From Nereocystis luetkeana (taxonomy: Eukaryota > Sar > Phaeophyceae > Laminariales > Laminariaceae): a stretch of DNA of 64,000 nucleotides. Every line of letters starts with the position of its first letter. Within the stretch, counting starts at the first letter, position 1. The notes below the pieces were generated by a model. That model saw only the letters and a list, made by a program, of their open reading frames with translations. It was not told the DNA's origin and made no database searches. A program made the translations under genes and the position numbers. The stretch spans positions 7,286,000 through 7,349,999 of the forward strand of contig JARUPZ010000004.1 in assembly GCA_031213475.1 (NCBI GenBank), read 5' to 3'. Below are positions 41,988 to 54,147 of the stretch, in pieces.

Positions 41988-42086
41988 CGGGGGACCATAT
42001 AAAATAGCACCTACGGTACACACAAAAACCTATAAATTTCGCTATTTTTACTAGCGATATTTGGTCCTATTTAGTATGGCCCCCCG
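41988..42086. mobile_element. TA mini-MITE (family M1)
   Basis: 99 bp with inverted ends CGGGGGACCATA and its complement, flanked by TA at 41,986-41,987 and 42,087-42,088. Interior ACACAAAAACCTATAAATTT matches 9,594-9,694. Confidence 0.85.
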
Positions 42087-42088
42087 TA

Positions 42089-43664
42089 GCCCGTGGACGA
42101 GCAAACCAATGAGGGGAGGGGGGTGGAGAGGCGACAGCACGGAGGTTTGCCACGGTGAATGAGTGTGTAGCTACAGCAGTATGTCGAGCTCAATTCCGGA
42201 CTGGTGGAGGCAGCGCAACTAACTGCTGTCGACGACCCTTGACGTTACTAAATGCCGATACTCGAGTACACTCATACCGGGACAGCAAATGCACAAACAA
42301 ATACTGGGGATCTCAGAAAGCAATCCATCGACAATACGGCGAGGGTAGATGAACGATAGCAAGGGGGTGTTGGACGTGGGGAAGCGGATTACGCTTGTGA
42401 TGAGACAGCTAGATGTGCGATAGCCCACCGCAGAGCAGGCTGAGGGGCGAGGCCTTTGGTTTTTCGTGCTGCTTGATTGGGGCGAGAACGGGATGCTAAA
42501 TCGGCTCAACAACTCTTTAGGGCGTTACTGTAGGTAGCAATCGAGTCTTCCGCCGCACCACTGGCTCCGATGCCTAAGTTGGCTTGCTGAGCTGCGTTCT
42601 ACCAGGCATTTCGATTTTGTTTGTAGTTTATAATATTTATATGGTATCATACATACCTGGTATATATTGTATGTATACTATCATCTATATTCTACGAAGT
42701 ACATGTTTGCACGTTGCCTCCAGGGTATTTATGATGTAATGTAGATTTCATGATATTACCGTGTTTCGGCGATGGCGTGCAATCTATCGAAGCTCCCCGC
42801 GAGCTGCGATATACTAGGTTTCCCATTTACACGGCCAAGCCATAGGGAGCTCGCCGGCATAGCGATACGTTCGTGTGCATTTAGTGCGGACGTCGGGGGT
42901 CGCCGGTTCCTTGAACCCAACGGTGATCGCTGTCTCTGCGACCCACGGTAAACGTGAATCGTGGGCACACGGTTTATGTGTTACACTAAAGCGGATATCG
43001 ACGGCGAGGAGAAAGTAAGCAGCACAGCTGGCAATTTGAAACGCGTAGACGGCTAAGGATTATAACCGTAATGGAGTTGGTCATTATATACGCTAAGGAT
43101 TTCAGTTGTCTTGTGTACATCATCGTAAAAAAGCATCTTGCTGCTTACGAAGATGTGTCGTCACTGATTGATCTCTGTTTCGACGGACTTACATAAACGA
43201 AGGCACGCCGCTCGGTCGAGGTTTTGTACCGTTGTGTTTCACCGGGCAGGGTATTTGCTGATGTGACGCCTCGCATCGCCCGGAGTAGGGGCTTTCATAC
43301 ACGTCTTAGAATGGATGTGTTCGAATACATACCGGTACGTATTATTGCTTGATATCAGCCAAGCACAAAACGTGGCTAGGCTTGTTATTACGAGTACTTG
43401 CATTTAAATGACACAATAAATATCCATCAAGGTTTATTTTTGGTAAAGAGTGCGTGGCGAAGCACATGGGGTGCCACTTGCCGAAAGAATCGAGCCAGGT
43501 ACAATACACCCTACTCGGTTTCACTCCTGGAACTCCTGGAGCGTCCGCTCTGTCCTACGTGAAAAGCCGGGGGCGTCCTCTATATTGCAATATGTTTTAC
43601 GAATATCATACAAGTAACCTATCTATCTTCCGAGTTGGCATCATACTTATCGAGGATGGTGGTG
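42089..43664. other. Long intergenic stretch, no gene seen
   Basis: Contains AT-rich sequence with an ACCTGGTA motif at about 42,655 and several frames below 100 codons without domains. Confidence 0.35.
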
Positions 43665-44860
43665 TTATGTGATGTGGGCTAGAGAAGGCACGGGCAAGGG
43701 TACCAGTGATGATGATCCACAGAAGAAGTGTGACACAGGTGTCTGTGCTTGGCCAAACTCTGACGCAGTTCGTGAGATATTCTCTTTTAATATGAGTGTG
43801 CGGCTTGCTCGAAGGGGGCAATAGACGAGTGAGCAAGGAGCGGGGGTGGGACGCTGCTGGGTTTTGAAGACAGAAATATGATCTGTCTTCCACCGGCTAT
43901 AATCTACTGGCAAGGAGGCACGCGTCACCCTCATCTGGGGGCACGCGCCACCCTTCAATCGTGCCATCCCGTAAAACCTCAAGTAGGAAGGTACTACTAT
44001 GTAGTGAAACACCCGGTGAGTCCTGTATGAGGATAATATATAGAGCAGCACCCGGAGAATCCTGTATGGGCTCACTTTGAATGCTATGTAGTTACACCCC
44101 GGGAATTCTGTATGAACATAGCATCCTTTTCTGAAGATGCTATGTAGCGAGATACTCCATGACTTCCGTATGAGCATAGCACCCTATATGAAGATACTCT
44201 TCAGCGCAACATCCCGTGAGTTCTGTATGAGCATAATATCCTGTATGAAGATACTATGCAGCGCAGCACCCCGTAAGTTCTGTATGAACATAGTACGTAT
44301 ATTTCTATCTCCTCGGCTACTTCGATATTTGACGTACGTATCCATTCTGCGATTACAACTATCTCATTTGCTGACGGTTGGTCTGTATATATACTGATGG
44401 TTGGTCTATATACGTACTGATGGTTCGTCTCTACCTGGTGTACTATGCACCAAGGTACTCTATCACATTAGCCCCCCCTGAATAGCCGTAGATGAAGATC
44501 CCACGACGATACAGAGATGGCTACTTAGACATCCGAAAATCAAAAGAGGGGGTCGAAGATACTGCTATTCAAAACCAACAGCCAAATAAGACCATAGACC
44601 AACCCACACCTCGTAAATGAGGCTGAGATGTCTCTGGTAGGGATAGCGGTTGAGCTAGAGAAGGAAAACATAGGAAACGAAAGACAAGAAGAAAACGAGA
44701 GACAAGAAGAAAGACCAAAAGACCCAAATACCAAAAGACCACCCCTAAGGAAAGGCAAAAAGGAGGTGCAACAGCAAGATAGGTACAATCACACTTTTTG
44801 TGCGAATTGTGTCCTAGTGAAACAAGCGGAACGTGAGGTTCTAGATGGAATCAACCCACA
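43665..44860 (-). repeat. Probable LTR of gypsy family, inverted partner of 7.0-8.1 kb
   Basis: Reverse complement aligns with 7,024-8,100. It contains a local tandem array of about 60-bp units (GAATTCTGTATGAACATAGCAT and variants, about 44,100-44,300), partly lost in the other copy. In minus orientation it directly follows the integrase/chromodomain remnant at 44,938-46,345, so a 3' LTR is the natural reading; its precise ends are not resolved. A C-to-G-rich purine tract (complement of TCCCCCGACC near 44,936) may be the polypurine tract. Confidence 0.65.
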
Positions 44861-44937
44861 AGGCGAATGCGTGTCCCAGACAGCGACACAGAGAGTATCC
44901 CGTCCCGAAACTAGTATACGGCAATCTAACGCATCCC

Positions 44938-46345
44938 CCGACCATCAGCTACTGTTAACTGATCGGGCGGATAAGTGGTGATGGGGGGGTGCATTGGCAT
45001 TACGCAGTACACCGCGGGCAAGTCCTCCGGCCTGATGACGCTGAAGGCACCAGGATCCGTGGGTCACTCTCCGTGAAGTGGTGTAAAGGGACGGAAGTAG
45101 AGTAATCTTGATGGGGCCCGGGTTGTCTAGGAAGCGGACCAAGTAGGAGTTAGTGGAGGAGATGTCGGTCGAGGCGCGGGGGGCAACTTTGCCCAACCAC
45201 CAAAGGCCATCGCGGGCCTTGTATCAGAGGTGCGCCCCGGCGGGTAGAGGTGAAGAGCTGAAGCGGCGAAGCCACAGAGTGCGCGGTACGTGGCGGTACC
45301 CGGGGGTGAGGAAGATGTCGCCCCGGGACCGCGGTAGTTCGCGGTGAGCGGCCCCGATGCGGATCTGGCGGTATAGCCGGTTGGTTTGAGGATGCTGGGA
45401 AGGGGTGCCCGATCAATAGCGAAGGATGTGGGGTCGGTGAAGCTGCAGGTCTCGTTCGTGTTCCCAAGAAGGACTAAGGAGTCCGGACAAATGTGTTTTG
45501 TACATTTCGGCGAGGACGCCTCCCCGGCCACGAGCGAGTTGGTTTCCCGATATCTGATCGACCTCGAGGCGTTCGGGCGGTTGGGGGATGTCGTCGAAGG
45601 TGACGTGGAAGGGCGGGGACTTAGTGGAGAAGGGGCTGACCACGTACTTAGTGGGGTCGGTCGGTAGGTGTTTGGGGAGATCGTCGATGTCGTCGGGGTT
45701 CCGGCAGGGCTTGCAGCGGAGAAACGGAGACGCGGTGCTTGGAGTCCCGCCCAGGCATGTCCGAGAGAAGGTCGAAGTACAGGAGCTTATCGTGAAGGGG
45801 CCGTCCATCCGGAACGGCAGAGGCTGGTGCTGAGCCCACGGCAAAAATCTTGAACGGGCCAATCCAGTTGAAGGAGAGTTTGATCTTGAAAACGGTGGCG
45901 TCGGTGCCTTTCTTGGCGCATTGGCGAATAGTAGCTGCGGTGTTGTAGATCCATGCCCATCCGCCGACATAGAACAGAGGGGAAAGGCGGAGGGCGTCGA
46001 TGATGGGGGCGTTGCGGCGGTCGAGTCGTGAGACGTAGACCGCGTGGAGTTCCCGTACGGCGCGGTAGGCGCGTTGCTGGCGAGCAAGGGCGAGGTCAAT
46101 GTAAGCGAGCTGGTCCCGGTTGAAGCTTTAATATCCGCCGATGTTGGGAGAGTCGAACACGGTGAGGGGGAGGCGAGGTAGCCGGCCAATGTGTACTTCG
46201 TTGGGGGCCAGCCCGGTCGCGGCGCTGACGGAGTTATTGTAGGCGCTTTCGACGTGAGGAAGATGCAGGTCCCAATCGTTTTGCAGTTCGTTGCCGACCA
46301 TGGCGAGCATCAGGGCTATGGTGTGGTTAACGCGGTTATCGTTTA
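44938..46345 (-). pseudogene. Ty3/gypsy integrase end with chromodomain-like tail (broken)
   Basis: Read from 46,345 down: VNHT, LAMVGNELQNDW, AYNNSVSAATGLAPNE and RLPRLPLTVFD, the usual end of the gypsy integrase core. A long frame (46,189-45,413) follows in another phase and ends with LEVDQISGNQL, RGRGG, YKTHLSGLLSPSWEHE, which has the layout of a chromodomain (beta strands, then aromatic W-E). A further conserved segment with a DNPGPIK motif comes after it (45,135-45,110). Integrases with such tails target chromatin marks. The catalytic D,D,E region is missing: the piece is truncated at about 46,345. Frameshifts make it inactive. Same family as 56.9-59.3 kb. Confidence 0.8.
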
Positions 46346-46529
46346 CTTTCTGATTTTCCTATTTTTTCCGGAAAAGGGAATTTGAAGTGTTCGCATTTTA
46401 TATCCCTGTTGATTTTCCTGATTTGAGCTTTTCTTGCTGTTTGCGTCTTGTGTCTTAATGTTTGGCTCCAAAACATGGACCAAAAACCACAACCATGTAA
46501 CGTCTCAAGAAATCTTTACAAAAGTGTTG
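46346..46529. other. Spacer, nothing recognised
   Basis: Unique-looking sequence with short ATTTTCCTGATTT-type repeats (46,349 and 46,412). Confidence 0.35.
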
Positions 46530-46760
46530 GATATCGTATCGGAACTCGATGTATCGTTAGAAGAAAACAAAAATCGAACCGAAGCGAACCGAACCGAACC
46601 GAAACGAACCGAGCCGAACCGAAACAAGTTGGGTATTTGGCTAAACGTTTCGATAATTCGATAAACGATAGCGATACGATAAAAGGCTGAACGCGTCCGA
46701 TACGACAAAATGCAGAGGGATATGGGACACGGCAACGAAGAGCAGTATACCCTCCGGTCT
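46530..46760 (-). repeat. Dispersed repeat R3, minus-strand copy
   Basis: Complement carries the TATCG/TTTCG blocks and the GTGTCCC...TTCGGC(C) order of R3. It contains a local GAACC(G)A repeat at 46,577-46,625 in which the unit CGAACCGAAAC is repeated several times. Confidence 0.5.
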
Positions 46761-46859
46761 ACTACTACGGTAGATCAGATCTTATGCGTATAGCACAATC
46801 GAATTGCTTCGTTGAGATAATTTAGTGCCAGGTGTGTTCACATACGTTACGTACGTGTG

Positions 46860-47020
46860 GTACGTATGCGGCAGCGCAGGGTACCAAATATGAAAACGAG
46901 CACTACGAAAGGCTGAGATTAGCGGGAAAATCACAAATTCGAGTCGGTGTACCGGAATTAGTGGGTGACACCCGGTTTCATCAGTAAGAAATCCAGCCTG
47001 GGCCAGGTTTCTTGTTTATC
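46860..47020 (+). repeat. Dispersed repeat, partner of 8.70-8.89 kb
   Basis: Shares GAAAACGAGCAC, a GAGATTAGC/GAGAACAC middle and AAATCCAGCCTGGGCC with the earlier copy. Confidence 0.45.
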
Positions 47021-47283
47021 CTGCCTACATACTACCTATGGTGTACGTTGGTTCTGGTATGCCCTACTCCTGATGTTGTATTTACCGGCATACATGCACG
47101 AGTATGTTTTGTTGTACAATACGAGTGCGATACACAGCTAGTTGACCTATACCTACTATATAAACGAACATCAGAGAAATAGTACAGCAATACAGAATGC
47201 CTATTAAGCCTAAGAAAACGACCAATAAGAATGTGGGGCTGAGATAAATAGGAAAAAATTGATATTTTGGGATTCGTCACGAC
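47021..47283. other. Spacer, nothing recognised
   Basis: No gene or repeat signal. Confidence 0.3.
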
Positions 47284-47750
47284 ACTCAAATGAGTGTGTG
47301 TTTTTCACGTTAACCCGATATTTCTACCCGTCGGCATCCAGCACGACCAGCGTCCGTGCAGATTCTTCAATCCTGAAGAGTTACAGGTTATGTAGTCAAA
47401 AAACTACGCCGCAGAGATACCGCTTTATTGTTATGAAGTAAGCAGAGTAAACAACGCAATGCCATGTCATCATACTACAGTTGATACGACAGGCACGACA
47501 TAGGACACATTCTTCAAATTAAAGATAACAGAAAAAACAGAGAGCAAAGAAACGAATCAAACAGAAAAAGGAAAACGAAAACGAACGGGAATAGAAAAAA
47601 CTGTCGTGCCTCTCTCAGGAGATGTGGCAAGCAATTCAAAAGAACGAGGCAAAAAAACAGCACCATCGCATGCTACATACTGTACAAGCCGAGTAATAAG
47701 ACCACAAAAAACAACGGAAACGACAAGCATGCCAAGGAACAAAGCACCCT
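47284..47750 (+). mobile_element. M2 MITE, nearly full-length copy
   Basis: Left inverted end GTGTGTTTTTCACGTTAACCC with TTTCTACCCGTCGGCATCCAG; the middle follows 10,378-10,942 (GGTTATGTAGTCA, ACTACGCCGCAGAGATAC, ACGACAGGCACGACATA). The right end is damaged (AAGCATGCCAAGGAACAAAG). Confidence 0.7.
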
Positions 47751-48484
47751 TCAGGTAGCCGCAGCGGTTTGTGGTACGAGTAGTATAGCCCCGGGTTCAC
47801 CCTACTAGGCGGTCTGGTACCTTACTACCTTGTGAAGCGTTTCCGTCCTGCGTTCGTCAACTATGCCCCACCCCTGGAGAGGATGCGTCAGACAATACGG
47901 CACAAGCAAGGCAGGCTCGTCATCTTCCCACGTCAGACGACTCATTTCGTCACAAGAGGCAAGAAAGAAGAAGTAAAACAATGAAAATCACAGAGTATCA
48001 AGGGCAAAACGAGAAATGAAGACAAACGAAGACCACGCTCGACCTGGTGCCTTGCTACCCTGTATTCCATCTCCTTCCTACTTTCGTCCACCGCGGCTTC
48101 CCCTCCTACCCCTCATGCCCCCCCCCTCCCCGCATTCTCTTGGTCGGGTGTCCATCCACTCCTCCTCCTGTTGCCCCCCCTCCCCCCATTCACTTCGACA
48201 CCACCCACGGCGGATACGCGGCGCTGCCTACTCAGCTGTGCCTCGTCCTCGTGCCACCTCACCATGGACCGTTGGGCTTCTTCGAGGACCACCCGGTACC
48301 ACTTCCCCGACGTTTCTGCTGCAGTGGTCCACAACGCGGTCTCAACTCCAAACACGAAGGGGTAAGTTCTGTCGACCCTACGGTGGCTCAGAACTCCCTA
48401 AGGGCATCGACTATAAATCTATGCCGAGTCTTAAACTGTGTTGCAGCGAAACGGGCTCTAGAAGTCCCCAGTCGCCCAGGAGGG
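47751..48484 (+). other. Pro/Ser-rich open region upstream of an LTR-like repeat, no gene assigned
   Basis: Frames open for 150-166 codons at 48,016-48,516 are Pro/Ser/Arg-rich without domains. The last 60 bp before 48,485 (GTTGCAGCG, CGGGCTC, AGGAGGG) resemble the sequence in front of the repeat copy at 56,403, so this may be the 3' end of a retroelement interior. Confidence 0.4.
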
Positions 48485-49006
48485 CGACAGGGTATTCTGT
48501 AATGTACGTCGACTGACCTGACCAGTGACGTATGGTGGGTGCATCGTGTAAGACAGCAATAAGGCCGTAGGATGGTTCGCTGTCATATCGATGTAGGTAT
48601 ACAATGAAGTGTCCCCGGCGGGGGAGGCCATTGTCTGGGTCATGGATTCACCGTATCGGCTGTAGTGGTCGATACGGGTGCTCTGTGGCGCTACCTGGGG
48701 TTAGTCAATCCCACCCAAGTGAAGAAAGAAACAAGTCAAACCACATACCGTTCACACACCGTGCGTGAGTTGCCATCACGTCCATGTCAGTTGCCCATCA
48801 CGTGCATGTCAGTTTACCCCACGTCGCATTCGATGAGCAATACCAACACTTAACTCCGTGGCGTCTGGCCACCCCGTGGCCAGAGAGGATTTAGGAGCGA
48901 GGTATGGAGGAATCCCCCACAAGGACTCTCTCAACAAGCGACAACAGATGGCTATTGAGGTGAGACCGAGCCGATAGTGGCACACAAGAAGAGTTCAGCT
49001 GTAACA
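48485..49006 (+). repeat. LTR-like repeat, about 522 bp, copy A
   Basis: Aligns with 56,403-56,886. It starts at GACAGGGTATTC (TG of the other copy is CG here) behind a purine-rich AGGAGGG and ends AGCTGTAACA. The TG...CA ends and the purine tract in front suggest a solo or 3' LTR. It has no open frame. Confidence 0.65.
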
Positions 49007-50845
49007 TGATGAACCCAGGAAGATGACAGAGAGAGGGGGAGATTGGAGCACAAGGGCATGAGCTCTGGCGGGGACACGAGAGATCGGTACCCAGGGAATT
49101 TGTTTGGCCCCGAGCACCTGGGCCCGAGTTTTCTCCCGGGCGAAATGAGGCCCAAGCATCGGGGCCCGAGTTTTTCCCTGGTTGGGATCAGTGTCTCTGC
49201 CCGAGCTTCTCCTTGATGGAATATGATGGGTGGCCAAATATCGAGCCCCGAGTCCTGTCCGGGATGATGGAGTCTGATGGGTGCCAACAGCGAGGGATAT
49301 ACGTAGAAACTACGATAGAGTACATATATTCGGGTAGCACTACTGCTGTTTATAGCTGTGACCATGCATAACGTATCAGGAAACAGTAGTCACGGCAGGT
49401 AGCCACCATCACAGACTCGCGACAAGGCAGAACCAGAAAATAAAAGAAGGCCACGAATCTCTCCGTCCTCACCCTCGATTTGTGTTTCGTTCTCGCGCAC
49501 GCCTTGACGATTGTTTGCGGCCGGCCTTCGCCTCAGGTGTAACTCTCGTTTGTTTGCGGCCGTTCTTCGCCTCAGGCGTGACTCTCGAAATTTTATATTT
49601 TCGGCCCCGCACATCTCGTCTGTGTTGTTTTGTGCGGCCGGTATTTTTCTTGCTGTCCGTTACTCCTCGAGCAAACAAATGGGGGGGGTAGGCTGGGTCG
49701 CCCTGATGGACTTCTAATTTAAGTCGCACACGACAACGATAGAAAACTCGCGCAGCGCATGCCGTAATAGGGTGGACTACCGATGTAGGAACTTGGGCAT
49801 GGACGCAGCGAACTACCGGTAGCACGTGTAACAAGACACATACCAGCGACGAGCTGCCCGGGGCGTTCGGAAAGACATGGAATCTGATTATTAAAAGTGT
49901 GCATAGCAAATTGTGGGCTCGGCTGTATTCATTTAGACTACCATGGCAATACGTATGTGTACGACTCAAATAATCAGCCCAACCTGAGCGGCAGCAGTAT
50001 TTTCGTGGTCACATGTCACATGTAACTGCTGTTGTTGAACTATACCTCGCTGCGGGTATCGAACCAGGGAGTACCTTTGAATATCGTTGCGGGAGGAGCA
50101 CCTTCCGTAGATGGTTGTAAGTTTGAAGTTGTCCGTAGGAACCGATAACCTACCATGCCCCGAGCACTGAGTAATAGCTGCCTGGAGCAAAGGTGCCTCA
50201 ACTTGAAAATTACACAGAAAAGACGTATCCCCGTCTACAATACCATCAGTAGTCTATACACTACGCAGTTTCACACGATGCTCAAAAAGATGAGAAGATG
50301 GCATATATTATACGACGACTTGCATTGCCGTACGTACACGACTAAGAATATGTATATTAACGATAGTACATGTAATGTGGAAAAAAGACAGGGAATCATA
50401 CTGCTACTACTACTGCTGTACTCTGTACCTGCAGTTTCTAATTGTTTTCTTCCCCGAACGGGGTGAGCTCTTGATACACGGTTAAGCATACAGGGGGGGT
50501 GGCTCGCAGTATGTATGATTTTGACAACATCAACAAAGGGCGTGTATTGGCTATCTATAATACTACACACTCCCGTACAACTGTAGGCCGTATGGCAAAA
50601 TCCCTAGGTACCATTTCGTCCACCTCTCTTTCCATCTTTTCGAGTCATGTAAACGAGTTAAAAAGTGACATATCAGGATATACCACACACGCCGTATGTA
50701 CAGGAGTATCTGGTATTGATACGGGGCATACTACGGTGAGGAAGCTGGGTAGAAATTACGATTTTTAGTCGAAGGCCACATATCATACGTGGAGGATGTA
50801 TCCACAGTAGATACAGTATTCATACCACTATCAATATAACTGTTC
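49007..50845. other. Long intergenic stretch, no gene seen
   Basis: 49,110-49,250 has a repeated GGGCCCGAGTTTT(C/T)(T/C)C motif (three units of about 55 bp). A short repeat with GCGGCCG.CTTCGCCTCAGG(C/T)GT is at 49,515-49,580. Remaining frames carry no domain. Confidence 0.4.
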
Positions 50846-51189
50846 ATTTTTTTTTTTTTTTTCTCATCCCATTTATTATCTTCGCATATCTTCTTCTCTC
50901 TCTCCTTCCAACTCGTAACTCAGATCCGGGGTCACATAGTAGTAGGCTCTTCTCCCCCCTTCCCGCTACGGTACGTGCCTTCATTTTTTATCGCGAGAAG
51001 ATTTCAGCATTTTCTTCCCTCGTCGACTCGCATCGAATTGTGCCTACCCACGCTGCAAGGCGCTCTCAACAATTGAATCCTTTCTTCTTTTTGCAAATAA
51101 AGTCAAAGTCCGACCCACCTGGGGCTCGAACCCAGGACTCAAACAAGTAGAATTCGAGGTTAACCACTTGAACCACCGGGGCGACCGGC
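50846..51189 (-). mobile_element. tRNA-derived SINE, family 1, full-length copy
   Basis: T tract at 50,846-50,862 (A-rich tail), complete body, and tRNA head at 51,100-51,189 with an intact B box complement GGGGCTCGAACCC and A box complement CCACTTGAACCA. Confidence 0.9.
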
Positions 51190-51725
51190 TACTATGGTCC
51201 CAGAATGCTACATGGGACTGAAGGTCGCACGACAAAAGCTCTCTAGATCCTTGGGTCCATCGTTCCTCTTGCTTTCACAAGCGTGGAGACGTTTAACTTT
51301 GGCCCCACACACCCCTACACCCGTACGGGATGAGTGTCCCCTACTATCGGAGCAAAGTACTGTTGTGGGGAAGCCGTTCAGCTGTGCAGTGTACGGCAGG
51401 TTACGATTCGGGGTTAAATGAAAGCTTTGTTGAAACAACTGAGGGCACGCAACGAGAGTCATAGCGGGTTGTTATGGTCTCGAAGTACCCGATACGTTGG
51501 AATTCCACTTGTTTCACCCGTTCGGGTCTTCTCACCCGGTACGTTGTCATTTCCCTGGCTTTCCCTCTGGTCTTTGTCTGACGCCAAGGGGCTGGGCATA
51601 GTTGACGAAAGCAGGGCGGAGACGGCAGTCTGGGTAGCAAGGTACCAGGCGGATTAGCAGGGAGAACCTGGCTATACTACTCGTACCACAAGCTGCTGCC
51701 GCCACCTGGAAGGTGCTTTGGGCTT
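51190..51725. other. Intergenic stretch, no gene assigned
   Basis: Two frames of 75-84 codons at 51,194-51,657 read rather protein-like but match nothing known to me. Confidence 0.35.
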
Positions 51726-52235
51726 TGGTCTGCCTGTTATTTCCCCTTCGTTATTTTTCCTTGTTACTTTTTTCCTTGGTTCTTTGTCTTACTCTGTTTA
51801 CAAGCAGTGGTGTTTTTTTCATATATATATATATTTTATTTTATTTTCTCCAGCTCGTTCTCTTTCAAGTGTTGGCCACCTCGCCTGCGGGGGGGGGGCA
51901 CGACAGATTGTTTCTTTTAGATTTTGCTTTCATTTTTCTTCTTTTTCTCTTTCGATTTGTCTACCTTGTTTTTGTTTTCTCTTTGATTGTTTCTTTTCGT
52001 TTCACTATTTCATAGATTGCGTATGTCGTGCCTGTCGTATCTAGTATGATGACATGGCTTAGCCTTGCCCACTGCAGTCCACACTGCACACGTGGCAACG
52101 TAGTATCTCAGCGGCGTAGCTTTGTGACCACATAACTTGTATCTCTTCTAGGATTGAAGAATCGGCACGGACACTGGTTGTGCTGGATGTCGACGGGTAG
52201 AAAGGACGGTTTAATGTGAAGAACACACGCACACA
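51726..52235 (-). mobile_element. M2 MITE, long copy missing one end
   Basis: Complement follows 10,378-10,860 almost throughout, including the interior T-rich blocks and GGTGGCC. The inverted end is at 52,150-52,235 with GATGTCGACGGGTAGAAAG. Confidence 0.85.
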
Positions 52236-52475
52236 CCCGGTACGTGGCCAAAGGAAACAACCATACTCATTAGCTTCCGCGCACATAATTAGTCCGTCAA
52301 TTATAAGAAATAAGAACAGATAACCCAGGCGATGGTATGTTTGCAAAACTGTGATATGAGGTGATCGTGTTCTTTCTATTATCCTACGTTCCATCTTGCA
52401 TACCTGATACTATGTTATGGGATACTCGTTATATGCATACATCCACATGTTTTCGGTGTTGCCTGCCTTGTGTGT

Positions 52476-52640
52476 GTGTTCTTCACATTACTGTAAACCT
52501 TTCTTTCTACCCGTCGACATCCAGCACAACCAGTGTCCGTGCCGATTCTTCAATCTTAGAAGAGATACAAGTTATGTGGTCACAAAGCTACGCCACAGAG
52601 ATACTACGTTGCCACGTACGTACCTGGTATGCAGTAAGCA
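52476..52640 (+). mobile_element. M2 MITE, left-end fragment
   Basis: GTGTGTGTTCTTCACATTA through GATACTACGTTGCCACGT matches the first 165 bp of M2, then stops at GTACGTACCTGGTA. Confidence 0.85.
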
Positions 52641-53029
52641 CTGCAGTGGCCTTGTAGGAGGGTGATTCGGGTGATATTATGCTGTTATGTATTCACGCTG
52701 CCGATGGTGCTCTGCCTGTCTGTTTAGTAAGAATTCGAAGGTTGTCTGGTCAATGCATGCAGGCATACTCGTTGCTCGTGCTCCGTTTGCCTGTTGCTCG
52801 TGCTCGTATGTTCACTCGTTTTTCATGATCGCACACACATGCATGTTCGTTAATAAATGTCTGCATGCGATTGACCACATAATGTCTCCAAAACCAAATG
52901 CAACCGACAGGTGTCGATACAAGCCAAAGGTGCCGTACGTACTAATACACGCCTGCTCTCGTGGACCGTTTGCTGGGTTAGGTGATAACGGAAACTAACA
53001 ATGTCGAGCCTTACGCCGTTTGGGCGTAC
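52641..53029. other. Spacer between M2 copies, no gene seen
   Basis: No domain; frames are short. Confidence 0.35.
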
Positions 53030-53152
53030 ATTTGTGACCACAGAACTTGTATCTCTTCTAGGATGGAAGAATCGGCACGGACACTGGTTGTGCTGGATGT
53101 CGACGGGTAGAAAGAACGGTTTAATGTGAAGAACACACACACACACACACAT
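53030..53152 (-). mobile_element. M2 MITE, end fragment
   Basis: Complement of the M2 left end, including CACGGACACTGGTTGTGCTGG and a (CA)n run at the tip. Confidence 0.85.
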
Positions 53153-53249
53153 AAACACCCTTTAGAACGATGAACCCCTGGACAACAACGTGCATTGTCT
53201 GCTGGAAAGCATGGAACTTTCCAGAAATCCACGTATATTGTGATGATGA

Positions 53250-53395
53250 CTGTGGTGTAGTTTGTGACCACAGGAAAAATCTCTCTCTAGGATAAAAAAA
53301 AAGGCACGGACACTGGTTGTGCGGGATGTCGACGGGTAGAAAGAACGATTCAAGTTTTTGTTTTCTTTTTTCTTTTTTTTGAACACACACCCAAT
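53250..53395 (-). mobile_element. M2 MITE, end fragment with T-rich insertion
   Basis: Same end as above with a poly-T/C-rich insertion between AAAGAACG and GAACACACACCC. Confidence 0.75.
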
Positions 53396-54147
53396 ACGTG
53401 CAGAGTACGAGTGGAACACATTCGACCGCAATATCTTATTCATCCCGACTGCTGTAAAGGGTGTATACTATCTTCAGCATACCGAGCTGGTATCACATCA
53501 CACTGGATACGGCAGGCACGACGCACGCATTCCGTCCAAGAGCAGAGAGAGATAGCAATGCGACACCAACGAAGAAATAAAACCTATCAACCTAGTGGCA
53601 CCGGGCATATTAGTAGTGGTAGTTACAAACCCCCCGGCACTAGATTATCGACTACCAGGATGTCAACACAACAGTTTGTATAACAGAATCGGGGATCACA
53701 CACATAAATAGTTGCAATCCCGTGATCACAGCGCCCGAACACTGGGGGATGCGTGAACAGTTACTTAATAGTATCATACATATGCACGAATATTGGAAAA
53801 CCGTGAAAACAGGCGCTTTTTTACATTTGTGCCGAAAGGACCTCGGAGCGTTGGCCTCTATCCGGAGCGCTTTACCTGTAGCAAGGGTGACTGCTCTTCC
53901 AGAGCAAATACATGCATCCTAAGCGGTGGATACGAGATACACAATGCAAATCAAACTGAGAGGAGAAAACCTGGTAGTTTCCGATAGGAAAACGAAGCCC
54001 CTCCCCAGCGCGCATACTCATGCGCCGTCTTAGTCGCTGACGCAGTGAACGGAGAATCAAGCGAGCTTGACTTTTTGTTCAAGTATCTGACACGGTTCCC
54101 AATGACGACTGGGCATCTTCACCGTTTGAGTACTGCACTGCTGTACA
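53396..54147. other. Intergenic stretch, no gene seen
   Basis: Short frames without domains. Confidence 0.35.
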
